DNA of 64,000 nt, taken from NCBI RefSeq assembly GCF_013374995.1, contig NZ_CP056030.1, positions 2,884,501 through 2,948,500 on the forward strand, given 5' to 3'. The number at the start of each line of letters is the position of its first letter. Positions within the stretch are counted from its first letter, which is position 1. Position numbers and translations under genes: made by a program. The notes under the pieces are model-generated. The model saw only the letters and a list, made by a program, of their open reading frames with translations, did no database searches and was not told the DNA's origin. Source of the stretch: Pseudomonas eucalypticola. GTDB taxonomy: Bacteria; Pseudomonadota; Gammaproteobacteria; Pseudomonadales; Pseudomonadaceae. Positions 43,746 through 55,962 of this stretch are shown one piece after another.

Positions 43746-45308
43746 ATGTTGGACGCCAATCTTAAAGCCCAGTTGAAGTCGTACCTGGAACGGGTCACCC
43801 AACCGATCGAGATCGTCGCCTCCCTCGATGACGGCGCGAAGTCCCAGGAATTGCTCAGCCTGCTGCGTGACATCCAGACCCTGTCGGACAAGATCACGCT
43901 GCTGGACAACGGGAATGACGCACGCAAGCCGTCATTCTCCATCAATCGCCCGGGTGCCGATATCAGCCTGCGTTTCGCGGGTATCCCCATGGGCCACGAA
44001 TTCACCTCCCTGGTGCTGGCACTGCTGCAAGTCGGCGGCCACCCTTCCAAGGCGAGCGCCGACGTGATCGAACAGATCGCCGGGCTCAAGGGCGAATTCA
44101 ACTTTGAAACCTACTTCTCGCTGTCGTGCCAGAACTGCCCGGACGTGGTCCAGGCGCTGAACCTGATGGCGGTGCTCAACCCCAACGTGCGCCACGTGGC
44201 CATCGACGGTGCCTTGTTCCAGGCCGAAGTCGACGCCCGCCAGGTGATGGCGGTGCCCAGCCTGTACCTCAATGGCGAAGTGTTCGGCCAGGGCCGCATG
44301 GGCCTGGAAGAAATTCTGGCCAAGATCGACACCAGCGCCGGTGACAAGGCGGCCGAGAAGCTCAACGCCAAGGACGCTTTCGACGTGCTGGTGGTCGGTG
44401 GTGGCCCAGCCGGTTCCGCGGCAGCCATTTACGCTGCGCGCAAAGGCATCCGTACCGGCGTCGCCGCCGAGCGTTTCGGCGGCCAGGTATTGGACACCAT
44501 GGCCATCGAGAACTTCATCTCGGTGCAGCACACCGAAGGCCCGAAACTGGCCGTTGCCCTGGAAGAGCACGTCAAGGAATACGACGTCGACATCATGAAC
44601 CTGCAGCGCGCCGAAGCACTGATCCCGGGCAAGGACGGGCAACTGCACGAAGTGCGTTTCGCCAGCGGCGCGAGCCTCAAGGCCAAGACCGTGATCCTGG
44701 CCACCGGGGCGCGCTGGCGCGAAATGAACGTGCCCGGCGAACAGGAATACCGCAACCGTGGCGTGGCCTACTGCCCGCACTGTGATGGTCCCTTGTTCAA
44801 AGGCAAGCGCGTGGCGGTGATCGGTGGGGGTAACTCGGGTGTCGAGGCGGCCATCGACCTGGCCGGCATCGTCGCCCACGTCACCCTGCTGGAGTTCGAC
44901 GGCCAACTGCGTGCCGACGCGGTGCTGCAACGCAAGCTGCACAGCCTGCCGAACGTCACCGTCATCACCAGCGCCCTGACCACCGAAGTGACCGGCGATG
45001 GACAGAAGGTCAACGGCCTGCGTTACAAGGACCGCCAGACCAGCGAAGTGCACACCGTTGACCTGGAAGGTATCTTCGTGCAGATCGGCCTGCTGCCAAA
45101 CACCGACTGGCTCAAGGGCACCATCGAGCTGTCGGCCCGTGGTGAAATCATGGTCGATGCCCGTGGTGAAACCGACCTGCCGGGTATCTTCGCGGCGGGC
45201 GACGTGACCACCGTGCCGTTCAAGCAGATCGTCATCGCCGTGGGCGAGGGCGCCAAGGCCTCCCTGGCCGCCTTCGACCACCTGATTCGCACCTCCGCGC
45301 CGGCCTGA
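43746..45308 (+). CDS. ahpF: Alkyl hydroperoxide reductase flavoprotein subunit
   Basis: The protein is 520 residues. The N-terminal double thioredoxin domain has a CxxC at Cys128/Cys131, and the thioredoxin reductase part has [17 protein letters not shown], a second CxxC at Cys343/Cys346 (CPHC) and [15 protein letters not shown]. It passes electrons from NADH through FAD to AhpC. A bidirectional terminator follows. Confidence 0.97.
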   Translation: MLDANLKAQLKSYLERVTQPIEIVASLDDGAKSQELLSLLRDIQTLSDKITLLDNGNDARKPSFSINRPGADISLRFAGIPMGHEFTSLVLALLQVGGHPSKASADVIEQIAGLKGEFNFETYFSLSCQNCPDVVQALNLMAVLNPNVRHVAIDGALFQAEVDARQVMAVPSLYLNGEVFGQGRMGLEEILAKIDTSAGDKAAEKLNAKDAFDVLVVGGGPAGSAAAIYAARKGIRTGVAAERFGGQVLDTMAIENFISVQHTEGPKLAVALEEHVKEYDVDIMNLQRAEALIPGKDGQLHEVRFASGASLKAKTVILATGARWREMNVPGEQEYRNRGVAYCPHCDGPLFKGKRVAVIGGGNSGVEAAIDLAGIVAHVTLLEFDGQLRADAVLQRKLHSLPNVTVITSALTTEVTGDGQKVNGLRYKDRQTSEVHTVDLEGIFVQIGLLPNTDWLKGTIELSARGEIMVDARGETDLPGIFAAGDVTTVPFKQIVIAVGEGAKASLAAFDHLIRTSAPA

Positions 45309-45323
45309 TCACCCGGCATCTGC

Positions 45324-45363
45324 AAAAAGCCCGCTGGCCTCATGAAGGTCAGCGGGCTTTTTT
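45324..45363. terminator. Bidirectional terminator between ahpF and gloA
   Basis: AAAAAGCCCGCTG (45324-45336) and CAGCGGGCTTTTTT (45350-45363) form an 8-bp stem flanked by A-run and T-run, working in both directions for the convergent genes. Confidence 0.9.
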
Positions 45364-45380
45364 GTGGCAACGGACGGCTG

Positions 45381-45899
45381 TCAGAAATTCGGCTGAATGA
45401 TCTCAACCCAGTATTCGTCCGGGTCCTTGATGAACGCGATGTTCTTCATGCGGCCATCCGTCAGGCGCTTCTGGAAGTTCACGCCCAGGGTTTCGAATCG
45501 TTCGCACGCGGCCTGGATGTCAGGTACCGACACGCAGATATGGCCAAAACCGCGCGGGTCGGTATTGCCATTGTGGTAGGCGAAATCGGCATCGTGCTCG
45601 GTGCCGTGGTTGTGGGTCAGCTCCAGGATGCCCGGAATCGACTTCATCCAGGTGTGGCGCTCGGCATCGTCACTCGGGATCTGCGCTTTGTCCACCAGCG
45701 CCAGGAAGTACAGGCTGAACTGGGCGTCAGGGAAGTCGCGCTTTTCCACGAGGCTGAAACCCAACACACGGGTATAGAAGTCCAGCGATTGCTCGATGTT
45801 CTTCACCCGCAGCATGGTGTGGTTGAAGACAAACTGCTGGGTGGCGGCATCAGGCTCGGCGGTCACGCCGGGAAAGGTGTTCAATTCATGCAGGCTCAT
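45381..45899 (-). CDS. gloA: Lactoylglutathione lyase (glyoxalase I)
   Basis: The ATG at 45899 gives 172 residues. Metal ligands are in FNHTMLRVKN, GILELTHNHGTE, GFGHICVSVPD and YWVEIIQPN. It isomerises the methylglyoxal-glutathione adduct to lactoylglutathione. At 172 residues it belongs to the longer, zinc-type class with an N-terminal extension (FPGVTAEPDAATQQ) seen in Pseudomonas GloA2/GloA3. Confidence 0.94.
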   Translation of the reverse strand: MSLHELNTFPGVTAEPDAATQQFVFNHTMLRVKNIEQSLDFYTRVLGFSLVEKRDFPDAQFSLYFLALVDKAQIPSDDAERHTWMKSIPGILELTHNHGTEHDADFAYHNGNTDPRGFGHICVSVPDIQAACERFETLGVNFQKRLTDGRMKNIAFIKDPDEYWVEIIQPNF

Positions 45900-46044
45900 G
45901 GGAACTCCGAACAGGAAGATAAACGGCGATGAAACGACCAAGTCGTTCCAACACAATGGGATAAGAGTTCTTGTTAAGGCCTGCCATGATACGCAACTGT
46001 GGCGCTCAGGCCAAATGCGCGGGGTATAAACACGAATCGCGGGC

Positions 46045-46068
46045 AATAAGAAGCCCGCCGAAGCGGGC
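46045..46068 (-). terminator. Terminator after the MvaT-type gene
   Basis: GCCCGC (46053-46058), CGAA loop, GCGGGC (46063-46068). Read on the minus strand the stem is followed by TTCTTATT. Confidence 0.75.
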
Positions 46069-46156
46069 ATTGGGGCGCTAGTCCATTAGCAGATTCCATC
46101 CTGTAAGATTTGATGTGAAAATCCTGTGAAAAAAAATCGACGTGACTCGCCGTCTG

Positions 46157-46522
46157 TCAACGCCTGACCCAGCTTTCCACGGTGGCCGGCCCATACTGCT
46201 GTTTCCACGCTTTGAGACCACGGTGGTTGCCGCCCTTGGTCTCGATCAATTCGCCGGTATGCGGGTTCTCGTAGACCTTGACCACGCGCGGGCGGCGATG
46301 CTGGCGCGGCGGGTTGAAGGTGGCGCGCTGCAGCCCGCGGGCCGGGTCGAGAATGGCGACGATATCGCGCAGGCCTTTGCCATACTGCTTCATCAGTTCC
46401 AGCAGTTGCTGTTCGAACTCGATTTCCTTTTTCAGGCCCGTGTCATTCTTCAGGGCTTCCAATTGGGCCAGCTGTAGTTGAAGTGCCTTTTCGGCGGCAC
46501 GAAACTCGGCGAGTCTGGACAA
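46157..46522 (-). CDS. H-NS family nucleoid protein of the MvaT/MvaU type
   Basis: The protein is 121 residues. The N-terminal half is a coiled coil (SRLAEFRAAEKALQLQLAQL and on), and the C-terminal DNA-binding part contains YENPHTGELIETKGGNHRGL, the AT-hook-like loop of MvaT proteins. These silence AT-rich and foreign DNA and control fimbriae, biofilm and phenazines. Pseudomonas genomes carry several paralogues (MvaT, MvaU, Tur proteins); which one this is cannot be decided. Confidence 0.92.
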   Translation of the reverse strand: MSRLAEFRAAEKALQLQLAQLEALKNDTGLKKEIEFEQQLLELMKQYGKGLRDIVAILDPARGLQRATFNPPRQHRRPRVVKVYENPHTGELIETKGGNHRGLKAWKQQYGPATVESWVRR

Positions 46523-46838
46523 TGGCGTTCTCCAATCTTTTATTCATGAGTGTATCGGCCACGCGCCCGCTTTGGCGGGCGGCCAAGGCGCACGGTAATG
46601 AAGTTGCAGGCACATCGTGAGGGCTACGGCTTGAAAGAATAGTAGGCCTTGGCGGGGAAGTAAATGGCAATACACAGGGGCTTGTCAACTGTCGCTAACA
46701 AGCCGGTTATTCGCATCCTTTTAATTGTAGGAAATAACGCGTAGGTGTTTCCGATTACTTTGTAAGAACTTTCTCGTAGTGCGACAAGTTTCTGCCTAAG
46801 TATTAATCAATTGGTGCGAGTTCGTAGCACCGGCACCG
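46523..46838. promoter_or_regulatory. Long AT-richer upstream region of the MvaT-type gene
   Basis: No gene is visible. GCCCGC-TTTG-GCGGGC (46565-46580) is a hairpin about 43 bp before the start, and the far half (46700-46820) is AT-rich with TTAATTG and TATTAATCAATTGG runs. MvaT-type genes are often self-regulated, and these AT-rich tracts would be suitable targets. The end near 46822-46838 also carries the transcript end of the polyol operon. Confidence 0.4.
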
Positions 46839-48308
<1,470 letters not shown>

Positions 48309-48312
48309 GGCC

Positions 48313-49794
48313 TTACTCCTCGTAGCTCAGCAGCCGTTCCAGGGTTTTATCCACGCCCAGCTGGCGCAGGTGCTTGAGCTGGTTCTCGAACGCGGCGACA
48401 AAGGCCGCCGATTGCGGAATACGCGTACCGAATATCTCTTCCACCCCCAGTAGCCGTTGCGTCAGCATCACGTCGTCGGCCACCAGGGCCTGGCAAAACT
48501 CGGCCCGTGGGTCGGGAATGCTGTAGTGCGTGCCGTTCTCGTCCACGCCCTTGAGGTACAGCGCCCAGGCGGCCACCACCAGGGCGGCGCGGTCCAGCGG
48601 GACACCATCTTCGATCAGGCGGTTGAGGGTGGGAATGGTGAACTTGGGAAACTTCGACGAACCGTCGGAGCACACCCGCTCCAACTGGTCGGCGATGGCC
48701 TGGTTGCTGAAGCGCTCGATCAGGGTGTCCTTGTAGCCTTCCAGGTCGATGCCGGGCACCGACGCCAGTTGCGGGGTCACGTCGCGGTCCATGTAGGCGC
48801 GGATGTAGCGCACGAACAACGGGTCGTTCATGGTTTCGTGAACGAAGCGGTAGCCCTTCAGAAAGCCCAGGTACGTGAGGGCCAGGTGGCTGCCGTTGAG
48901 CAGTTTGATCTTCATGTCTTCATAGGGTGTGACGTCGTCGGTGAACTGCACTCCAACCTTCTCCCAGGCCGGGCGGCCGTTGTTGAACCTGTCCTCCAGC
49001 ACCCATTGCACGAAAGGCTCGCACACCACCGGCCAGGCGTCTTCCACGCCATGCTGCTGCAGCAGGTGGCGCTTGTGGGCCTCGCTGGTCATGGGGGTGA
49101 TGCGGTCGACCATGGCGTTGGGAAAGCTGACCTTTTGGTCGATCCACTCCGCCAACCCCGTGTCACGCAGCCGCGCGAACGCCAACAACGCCTTGCGCGC
49201 CACGGCACCATTGTGCGGCAGGTTATCGCAGGACATCACCGTGAACGCCGGAATGCCCGCCTCGCGGCGCCGCGCCAGGGCGGCGCAGAGAAAGCCGAAC
49301 ACCGTGCGCGGGGCGGTGGGGTGCTCCAGGTCATGCTGGATGGCCGGGAGGTCGGCCATGAACTCCCCCGTGCTGTCGTCCATGCAGTAGCCGCCCTCGG
49401 TGATGGTCAGCGAGACGATGCGGATGGCCGGGGCCGCCAGCTTGTCGATCAGCGCCTGAGGGTTGTCCTCGCCCAGCAGCATGCCACTGATCGCGGCGAT
49501 GACACGCACCTGGTGGCCTGAACCGTCACCCAGCTCCACCAGGGTGTAGAGCGAGTCCTGGCCCGCCAGGGCATCGCGCATTTTCTCGTCGTCCTTGCGC
49601 AGCCCGGCGCCGCAGATGGCCCAGTCCAGGCCCTCGCCGGTGTTCATCAACGCATCGGTGTAGAACGCCTGGTGGGCGCGGTGGAAACCGCCCACGCCAA
49701 TGTGGACGATGCCCTGGCTGATATCACTCTGGGCATACTGGGGGCGCTTGATGTGTTCGGCCAGTTGGCCGAGGTTGTCACGGGTCAGTTTCAT
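48313..49794 (-). CDS. mtlD: Mannitol 2-dehydrogenase (long-chain polyol dehydrogenase)
   Basis: The protein is 493 residues. IGVGGFHRAHQAFYTD near the N-terminus is the coenzyme-binding start, and KLLNGSHLALTYLG carries the catalytic Lys and Asn-x-x-His of the polyol-specific family. It oxidises mannitol to fructose and often arabitol to xylulose with NAD. The neighbouring xylulokinase and ABC transporter complete the route. Confidence 0.95.
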   Translation of the reverse strand: MKLTRDNLGQLAEHIKRPQYAQSDISQGIVHIGVGGFHRAHQAFYTDALMNTGEGLDWAICGAGLRKDDEKMRDALAGQDSLYTLVELGDGSGHQVRVIAAISGMLLGEDNPQALIDKLAAPAIRIVSLTITEGGYCMDDSTGEFMADLPAIQHDLEHPTAPRTVFGFLCAALARRREAGIPAFTVMSCDNLPHNGAVARKALLAFARLRDTGLAEWIDQKVSFPNAMVDRITPMTSEAHKRHLLQQHGVEDAWPVVCEPFVQWVLEDRFNNGRPAWEKVGVQFTDDVTPYEDMKIKLLNGSHLALTYLGFLKGYRFVHETMNDPLFVRYIRAYMDRDVTPQLASVPGIDLEGYKDTLIERFSNQAIADQLERVCSDGSSKFPKFTIPTLNRLIEDGVPLDRAALVVAAWALYLKGVDENGTHYSIPDPRAEFCQALVADDVMLTQRLLGVEEIFGTRIPQSAAFVAAFENQLKHLRQLGVDKTLERLLSYEE

Positions 49795-49808
49795 CGGTCC
49801 GTATCCTT

Positions 49809-50912
<1,104 letters not shown>

Positions 50913-50960
50913 GGGGCACTCCAACTGTTTTGTCCTGCTCGATCCCCGGTGGGACCGAAC

Positions 50961-51797
50961 TTACTTGACGGCACCGAACGACAAACCGCGCACCAGCTGT
51001 TTCTGGCTGATCCAGCCAAAGATCAGGATCGGCGCGCAGGCCAGGGTCGAGACCGCCGACAACTTGGCCCAGAACAACCCCTCGGGGCTTGAGTAGGAGG
51101 CAATCAGCGCGGTCAGCGGCGCCGCGTTGGAGCTGGTCAGGTTCAACGACCAGAACGCCTCGTTCCAGCACAGGATCAGCGACAGCAACAGGGTCGATGC
51201 CAGCCCGCCCTTGCTGATCGGCAGCAGTACCCGCAGCATTTCCTGCAGCAACGTGGCGCCGTCCAGGCGGGCGGCTTCGAGGATGTCGCGGGGTATGTCC
51301 TTGAAGTAGGTGTACACCATCCACACCACGATCGGCAGGTTGATCAGCGTGTAGATCACGATCAGCGCCAGCTTGCTGTCCAACAGCCCGGAGCCTTTTG
51401 CCAGCAAGTAGATGGGCATCAGCACGCCCACCGGTGGCAGCATCTTGGTGGACAGCATCCACAGCAACGTCTGCTTGGTGCGTTTCGTTTCGTAGAAGGC
51501 CATGGAATAGGCCGCCGGCACCGCGATCAGCATGCACAGCAGCGTGGCGCTGAACGAGATCAGTACCGAGTTCCAGGCAAAGTGGAAGTAGTCGCTGCGT
51601 TCCTGGATGTGCAGGTAGTTTTCCAGTGTCGGGGTGAAGATGAACTGCGGCGGCGTGGCGAAGGCGTCGATCTCGGTCTTGAAGCTGGTCAGCACCATCC
51701 AGAAGATCGGGAAGAACAGCAGCAGGGCGATGGCCCAGGCCAGAATGCCCAGCAGCAGGCTTTGCAGACGCCGGTGTTGCTTGAGTGTCAGGTTCAT
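50961..51797 (-). CDS. mtlG: Polyol ABC transporter permease (MalG type)
   Basis: The protein is 278 residues with six membrane helices and the EAA loop EAARLDGATLLQEMLRVLLP. It forms the channel with MtlF. It lies 10 bp after mtlF and 48 bp before mtlK. Confidence 0.94.
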   Translation of the reverse strand: MNLTLKQHRRLQSLLLGILAWAIALLLFFPIFWMVLTSFKTEIDAFATPPQFIFTPTLENYLHIQERSDYFHFAWNSVLISFSATLLCMLIAVPAAYSMAFYETKRTKQTLLWMLSTKMLPPVGVLMPIYLLAKGSGLLDSKLALIVIYTLINLPIVVWMVYTYFKDIPRDILEAARLDGATLLQEMLRVLLPISKGGLASTLLLSLILCWNEAFWSLNLTSSNAAPLTALIASYSSPEGLFWAKLSAVSTLACAPILIFGWISQKQLVRGLSFGAVK

Positions 51798-51807
51798 GGC
51801 ACGGGCC

Positions 51808-52734
51808 TCAAGGCTGGTCGGTGAGGTTTTTGCCGATCATCCGCACCAGGATGATGGCGGCGATGTTGGCGATGACCACGGCGATCAAGCCGCCGGCCGA
51901 GGCCATGCCCACGTCGAACTGCACCAGTGCCTGGTTGTAGATCAGGTAAGCCAGGTTGGTGGAGGCAAACCCCGGCCCGCCATTGGTGGTGGTGAAGATC
52001 TCGGCGAACACCGACAGCAGGAAAATGGTCTCGATCATCACCACCACGGCAATCGGCCGGGCCAGGTGTGGCAGGGTCAGGTGCCAGAAAATCGCGACTG
52101 GGCCGGCACCGTCCAGGCGCGCGGCCTCCTTCTGTTCCTGGTCCAGGGACTGCATGGCCGTCATCAGCAGCAAAATGGCGAAGGGCAGCCACTGCCAGGA
52201 AACGATGATGATGATCGACAGCAGCGGGTAATTGGCCAGCCAGTCGATTGGCTGTGCGCCGAAGTACCGCCACAGGTCGGCGAGAATGCCCGATACCGGG
52301 TGGAAGATCAGGTTCTTGAACACCAACGCGCCCACGGTGGGCATGATGAAGAACGGGGAAATCAGCAACACCCGCACGATGCCGCGGCCGAAGAACTCGC
52401 TGGCCTCCAGCAGCGCGGCGATCAGCACGCCCAGTACCACGCTGATCAGCAGCACGCTGCCCACCAGCAAGAGGGTGTTGGTCATGCCGGGAATGAAGCC
52501 TTCGTCGGTGAAGAAGAAGGTGAAATTGCCCAGGCCGGTGAAGGTTTTCTCGCCGCCGTCGAGCAGGTTGTAGCGCATCAGCGAGAAATACAGGGTCATG
52601 GCCAGCGGCACGATCATCCACAGCAGCAACAGCGCCACGGAAGGGGTGACCAGAAACCAGCCAGGGTTGTTGAGGCGGTGCTTGCCCGGGTCCGGCTGGA
52701 CCTCAAGCTGCGCCTTGGCAGTGGACGTGCTCAT
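51808..52734 (-). CDS. mtlF: Polyol ABC transporter permease (MalF type)
   Basis: The protein is 308 residues with six to seven membrane helices and the EAA loop EAARLDGAGPVAIFWHLTLP. The N-terminal tail of about 30 residues is polar. It pairs with MtlG. A strong stem-loop lies between it and the binding-protein gene. Confidence 0.94.
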   Translation of the reverse strand: MSTSTAKAQLEVQPDPGKHRLNNPGWFLVTPSVALLLLWMIVPLAMTLYFSLMRYNLLDGGEKTFTGLGNFTFFFTDEGFIPGMTNTLLLVGSVLLISVVLGVLIAALLEASEFFGRGIVRVLLISPFFIMPTVGALVFKNLIFHPVSGILADLWRYFGAQPIDWLANYPLLSIIIIVSWQWLPFAILLLMTAMQSLDQEQKEAARLDGAGPVAIFWHLTLPHLARPIAVVVMIETIFLLSVFAEIFTTTNGGPGFASTNLAYLIYNQALVQFDVGMASAGGLIAVVIANIAAIILVRMIGKNLTDQP

Positions 52735-52763
52735 GATGGTTACCTTGAATGGCCTTGCAGGCT

Positions 52764-52788
52764 GGCCGGCCCCAGGCGGGGGCCGGCC
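52764..52788 (-). other. Intercistronic stem-loop between mtlE and mtlF
   Basis: GGCCGGCCCC (52764-52773) and GGGGCCGGCC (52779-52788) form a 10-bp GC-only stem with a 5-base loop. Without a U-run it is more likely to protect the mtlE message from decay than to end transcription. That would give more binding protein than permease. Confidence 0.75.
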
Positions 52789-52800
52789 GTGGCAGCGCAG

Positions 52801-54123
52801 TTACTTCGGATAGCCCGCGCGCTTCATCTCGCGCTCGGTGGTCGCCTGGGCATCGGCCAGCGCCTTGTCCACGGTGCTGGTGCCGACCAGGGCGCCAGCG
52901 AACAGCTTGCCCACCTGGGTACCGATGCCCTGGAACTCGGGGATGGTCACCAACTGGATACCCACATAGGGCACGGGCTTGGCCGAAGGACTTTTCGGGT
53001 CAACCGACTTCAGCGATTCCAACGTGATTTTCGCGAACGGCGCGGCCTTCATGTAGGCGTCGCTGTAGGTCGAGGCCCGGGTGCCCGGCGGCACATTGGT
53101 GATGCCGTCCTTGTCGGCCACCAGCTTGGCGTAGGCCTCGGAAGTTGCCCACTGGGTGAAGGTGCTGGCAGCGTCCTTGGCTTTGGAGCTGGTGGGGATC
53201 GCCAGCGCCCAGGAGTACAGCCAGGCAGAGCCCTTGTCGGTTTTCTCGTGGGGCGCGTAGGTGAAGCCCACGTTGTCGGCGACCTTGCTCTGGCTCTTGT
53301 CGGTGACGAACGAGCCGGCCACGGTGGCATCTACCCACATGGCGCATTTGCCGCTATTGAACAGCGCCAGGTTCTCGTTGAAACCGTTGCTCGACGCCCC
53401 GGGCGGGCCGTACTGCTTCAGGGTATTGACGTAGAAGTTCAAGGCGCCGGTCCATTCCGGGCCGGTGAATTCAGGCTGCCACTTCTCGTCGAACCAACGC
53501 CCGCCCCAGGCGTTGGCCAATGTCGTGATCAGGGCCATGTTCTCACCCCAGCCCGCCTTGCCACGCAAGCAGATACCGTACTGGCCCTGGTCGGGCTTGT
53601 TGAGTTTGGCGGCGAACTCGCCCATCTGAGTCCAGGTAGGCCGTTCGGGCATAGTCAGCCCGGCCGCCTTGAACAGGTCGGTGCGGTAATAGGTCATCGA
53701 GCTTTCGGCGTAAAAGGGCAGGGCATACAGGGCGCCCTTTACCGACAGGCCATCGCGCACCGAGGGAAACACGTCGTCGAGCTTGTAGTCGGCGGGCAGA
53801 TCTTTCATGGGCTCCAGCCACCCCTTGGCGCCCCAGAGTGCCGCTTCGTACATGCCAATGGTCAACACGTCGAACTGGCCACCCTGGGTGGCGATGTCCG
53901 TGGTCAGGCGCTGGCGCAGCACGTTTTCCTCCAGCACCACCCACTTGAGCTTGATGTCCGGGTGTTGCTCTTCGAAGGTTTTCGACAGCCGCTGCATGCG
54001 GATCATGTCACTGTTGTTGACCGTGGCGATGGTCAGGGTCTGGTCGGCCTGAGCCGTGGCGCAGAGCCCCAGCAGGGCGGCGAAGCTGGTACGGGCGAGC
54101 AGGGTCTTGATGGGCATCGACAT
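52801..54123 (-). CDS. mtlE: Polyol ABC transporter solute-binding protein
   Basis: The ATG at 54123 lies 6 bp after AGGAG and gives 440 residues; an in-frame GTG at 54126 is less well placed. A signal peptide ends in AQA, followed by DQTLTIATVNNSDMIRMQRL, and the length and YALPFYAESSMTYYRTDLFK strand fit family 1 binding proteins for sugars and polyols. It binds mannitol or a related polyol in the periplasm and feeds MtlFGK. It is the first gene of the operon. Confidence 0.94.
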   Translation of the reverse strand: MSMPIKTLLARTSFAALLGLCATAQADQTLTIATVNNSDMIRMQRLSKTFEEQHPDIKLKWVVLEENVLRQRLTTDIATQGGQFDVLTIGMYEAALWGAKGWLEPMKDLPADYKLDDVFPSVRDGLSVKGALYALPFYAESSMTYYRTDLFKAAGLTMPERPTWTQMGEFAAKLNKPDQGQYGICLRGKAGWGENMALITTLANAWGGRWFDEKWQPEFTGPEWTGALNFYVNTLKQYGPPGASSNGFNENLALFNSGKCAMWVDATVAGSFVTDKSQSKVADNVGFTYAPHEKTDKGSAWLYSWALAIPTSSKAKDAASTFTQWATSEAYAKLVADKDGITNVPPGTRASTYSDAYMKAAPFAKITLESLKSVDPKSPSAKPVPYVGIQLVTIPEFQGIGTQVGKLFAGALVGTSTVDKALADAQATTEREMKRAGYPK

Positions 54124-54491
54124 CACACACTCCTCTTCGGGCCCGGTGGGCGCGAAGCCTGGTTATTGTTGTTGTGTCTTCCTGAAGTGGGGAAGCAGCT
54201 GGATTGATTACAGACCTAAAACCGGCGGGGGACAAATCCGCGAAGGCAGTTGCGCTGATACTATTTTGCACTTGACGCTTCACCAGCCCCTCAACGTGCT
54301 AATCGCCGACCCAGGCCCGCGCCTGGGCCGGGGCTGGCAGCCGTGTACAACGTGACGTTGGGCGGTGCGGTGTTCGTGCTGGAAGTGCGGAGGGGCAGTT
54401 TGCCTGGCGAGCAGACCTGTAAGAAATGACAGGTTACGAAAAAAGCGCTAGGCAATAACGTGTGCCTTCACCCCCCAGCGAGGTACACGAA
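54124..54491. promoter_or_regulatory. Divergent upstream region of the polyol operon and the delta-60 gene
   Basis: No gene is seen. On the minus strand a GTGCAAAATAG motif (54261-54271) lies about 140 bp from mtlE; it resembles TGTGCAAAATCG at 27752-27763 near the AraC-controlled operon. ACCTGT/ACAGGT (about 54415-54434) forms a hairpin near the right end. AraC-type MtlR would be expected to act here, but no mtlR is adjacent. The 54342-54429 stretch is open but has no ribosome site. Confidence 0.4.
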
Positions 54492-55790
54492 ATGAATAGT
54501 CAACCTGGCCCACGGCGCGCCGGCAGTTTGAATCCTGCATTTAATGACGGCCACGTCACCTTGGATCACATAGCGTCTGAGGCGCAAGTGGTTGCGATGG
54601 AACTCACGTCGGAAGGCGGCTTGCTGGTGCTCTCCAAGAGATTGAGGGCAGGATTCGATGTCTCGAAATTCACCAGCGAGGGCAAGCTTGACCTGACGTT
54701 CGCGCAGGGAAGCGGCTGGTTCCACGAAAACCAATCTGGAGTGCTTGCCGGTTTTCACTTGCTGGCTAGCGGCCACTTCATCATTTTCCTTCACCAAGGC
54801 GATGTCCTCATGGTCAGCCGCTATGGCGCCGATGGTTGGCTCGATACCAACTATGCCATCGGTGGTCGGCAGCAGTTCCACATATCGGAGGTGATCGGCG
54901 GTTCCGGGGCGCACAGCCACTCAGCCCATGGTGTCCACGGCAGCCCTGAGCCCCGAGCCATTGCGCCTCACTCGCCAGGTGTCGCACCACGAGCAGTCTT
55001 CAGTGTATCGAGTGCTAGTCACCTCTATCTGGTATTGACCGTCAGGTGGGACAACGGAGATGAAAAGCCTGCCGTGGTGCGCCTGAATGCCAACGGCTTT
55101 TTCGACACGTCGTTTCACGGCACAGGTTCTTTTATTGTCGCCATGACGAACGGCGTGGAGTCGTGCCACGCGCAGCAGGCAGTCGTTCAGGCCGCCGCCG
55201 GCGGCAGTAGCCAGATTGTGCTGCTGGTGGCGGCGCTGCCGCCCTCGACGCTGGCTGGAAACAAATATCTGTTGCGGGTGGGAGAAAGGAGGCAGGACTT
55301 TGAGTTTGGAACCGACGGCTACACAGAGATAGAGGAGGGGACTCGCGTTGAGCCACACGACTTGTGGGGGGATGAAAATAGCCTCCGGGTCATCGGCTCA
55401 AAGACTTTCGACAACAGACGTTATGCGGTGGTCATTGGCTTCACCGCTAATGGCAAGGCCGATCAGGATTTCAATAAAGGAGAGCCCGTGCGGGTAATAC
55501 TCGAACCGGATTCCGCGTATGCCGAGCACAATATCTTTTACCAGGGGGACTTTTATGGCAATCCCGATGCCCGAATGGTTTTCGCTGCCATCCTGTCCGG
55601 AAACCGCGTGGCCGCTGTCCGGTTGCTCCCCATTGGCGCTGTTGACCAGGCCTTCGGCGAGGAAGGCATCGCTGCGTATGCTTCCGACGATCGCAACCAC
55701 TACCCTGTGCGGTTACAGGTGCGCAAGACCGCGGACCACGACGTAATCATCGGTCATCATCAGAATATCTACTGGTTGCTAGGCCACTGA
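54492..55790 (+). CDS. Delta-60 repeat protein, predicted beta-propeller
   Basis: The ATG at 54492 follows GAGGTA and gives 432 residues without signal peptide. The pattern G-x-L/x-D-x-x-F recurs: AGSLNPAFNDG (10-20), EGKLDLTF (63-70), DGWLDTNY (114-121), NGFFDTSF (201-208), NGKADQDF (320-327) and IGAVDQAF (381-388), spaced mostly 50-60 residues (one gap about 87). This is the delta-60 repeat, thought to form propeller blades. Function is unknown. GC seems lower than in neighbouring genes, and it has no obvious operon partner; a cold-shock gene follows 172 bp later. Confidence 0.8.
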   Translation: MNSQPGPRRAGSLNPAFNDGHVTLDHIASEAQVVAMELTSEGGLLVLSKRLRAGFDVSKFTSEGKLDLTFAQGSGWFHENQSGVLAGFHLLASGHFIIFLHQGDVLMVSRYGADGWLDTNYAIGGRQQFHISEVIGGSGAHSHSAHGVHGSPEPRAIAPHSPGVAPRAVFSVSSASHLYLVLTVRWDNGDEKPAVVRLNANGFFDTSFHGTGSFIVAMTNGVESCHAQQAVVQAAAGGSSQIVLLVAALPPSTLAGNKYLLRVGERRQDFEFGTDGYTEIEEGTRVEPHDLWGDENSLRVIGSKTFDNRRYAVVIGFTANGKADQDFNKGEPVRVILEPDSAYAEHNIFYQGDFYGNPDARMVFAAILSGNRVAAVRLLPIGAVDQAFGEEGIAAYASDDRNHYPVRLQVRKTADHDVIIGHHQNIYWLLGH

Positions 55791-55890
55791 GTGCAACGTG
55801 GGGCTTGTCGCGCTGTGGCGTGGCGGCCCCACGTTGCGCCCGGCTCCCCAGTGAGGGAAGCTACTCACCGGTAACTGTCAGTTCTACCAG

Positions 55891-55919
55891 TTGCGAGCAG
55901 TGATCGTCAGGCGTTTAGT
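55891..55919 (+). promoter_or_regulatory. Promoter of the first cold-shock gene
   Basis: TTGCGA (55891-55896), a 17-bp spacer and TTTAGT (55914-55919). It lies within a 57-bp stretch (55861-55917) repeated at 56537-56593 with 48 of 57 bases identical, which suggests a conserved function. Confidence 0.65.
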
Positions 55920-55962
55920 GGGGGTGTTGGGGCTGTATGCCCGTAGCAGCGAGATCTTGATC

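Noticed and set aside
43932-45281. A 449-codon minus-strand frame opposite ahpF
   Set aside because: Shadow of ahpF; no ribosome site or domain.
51634-54207. An 857-codon plus-strand frame across the mtl transporter genes
   Set aside because: It overlaps three clear ABC transporter genes on the other strand and is low-complexity in composition.
54342-54429. Short open frame (starting GTG, VYNVTLGGAVFV) in the mtlE upstream region
   Set aside because: No ribosome site, no recognisable family and it overlaps a GC-rich hairpin; probably chance.
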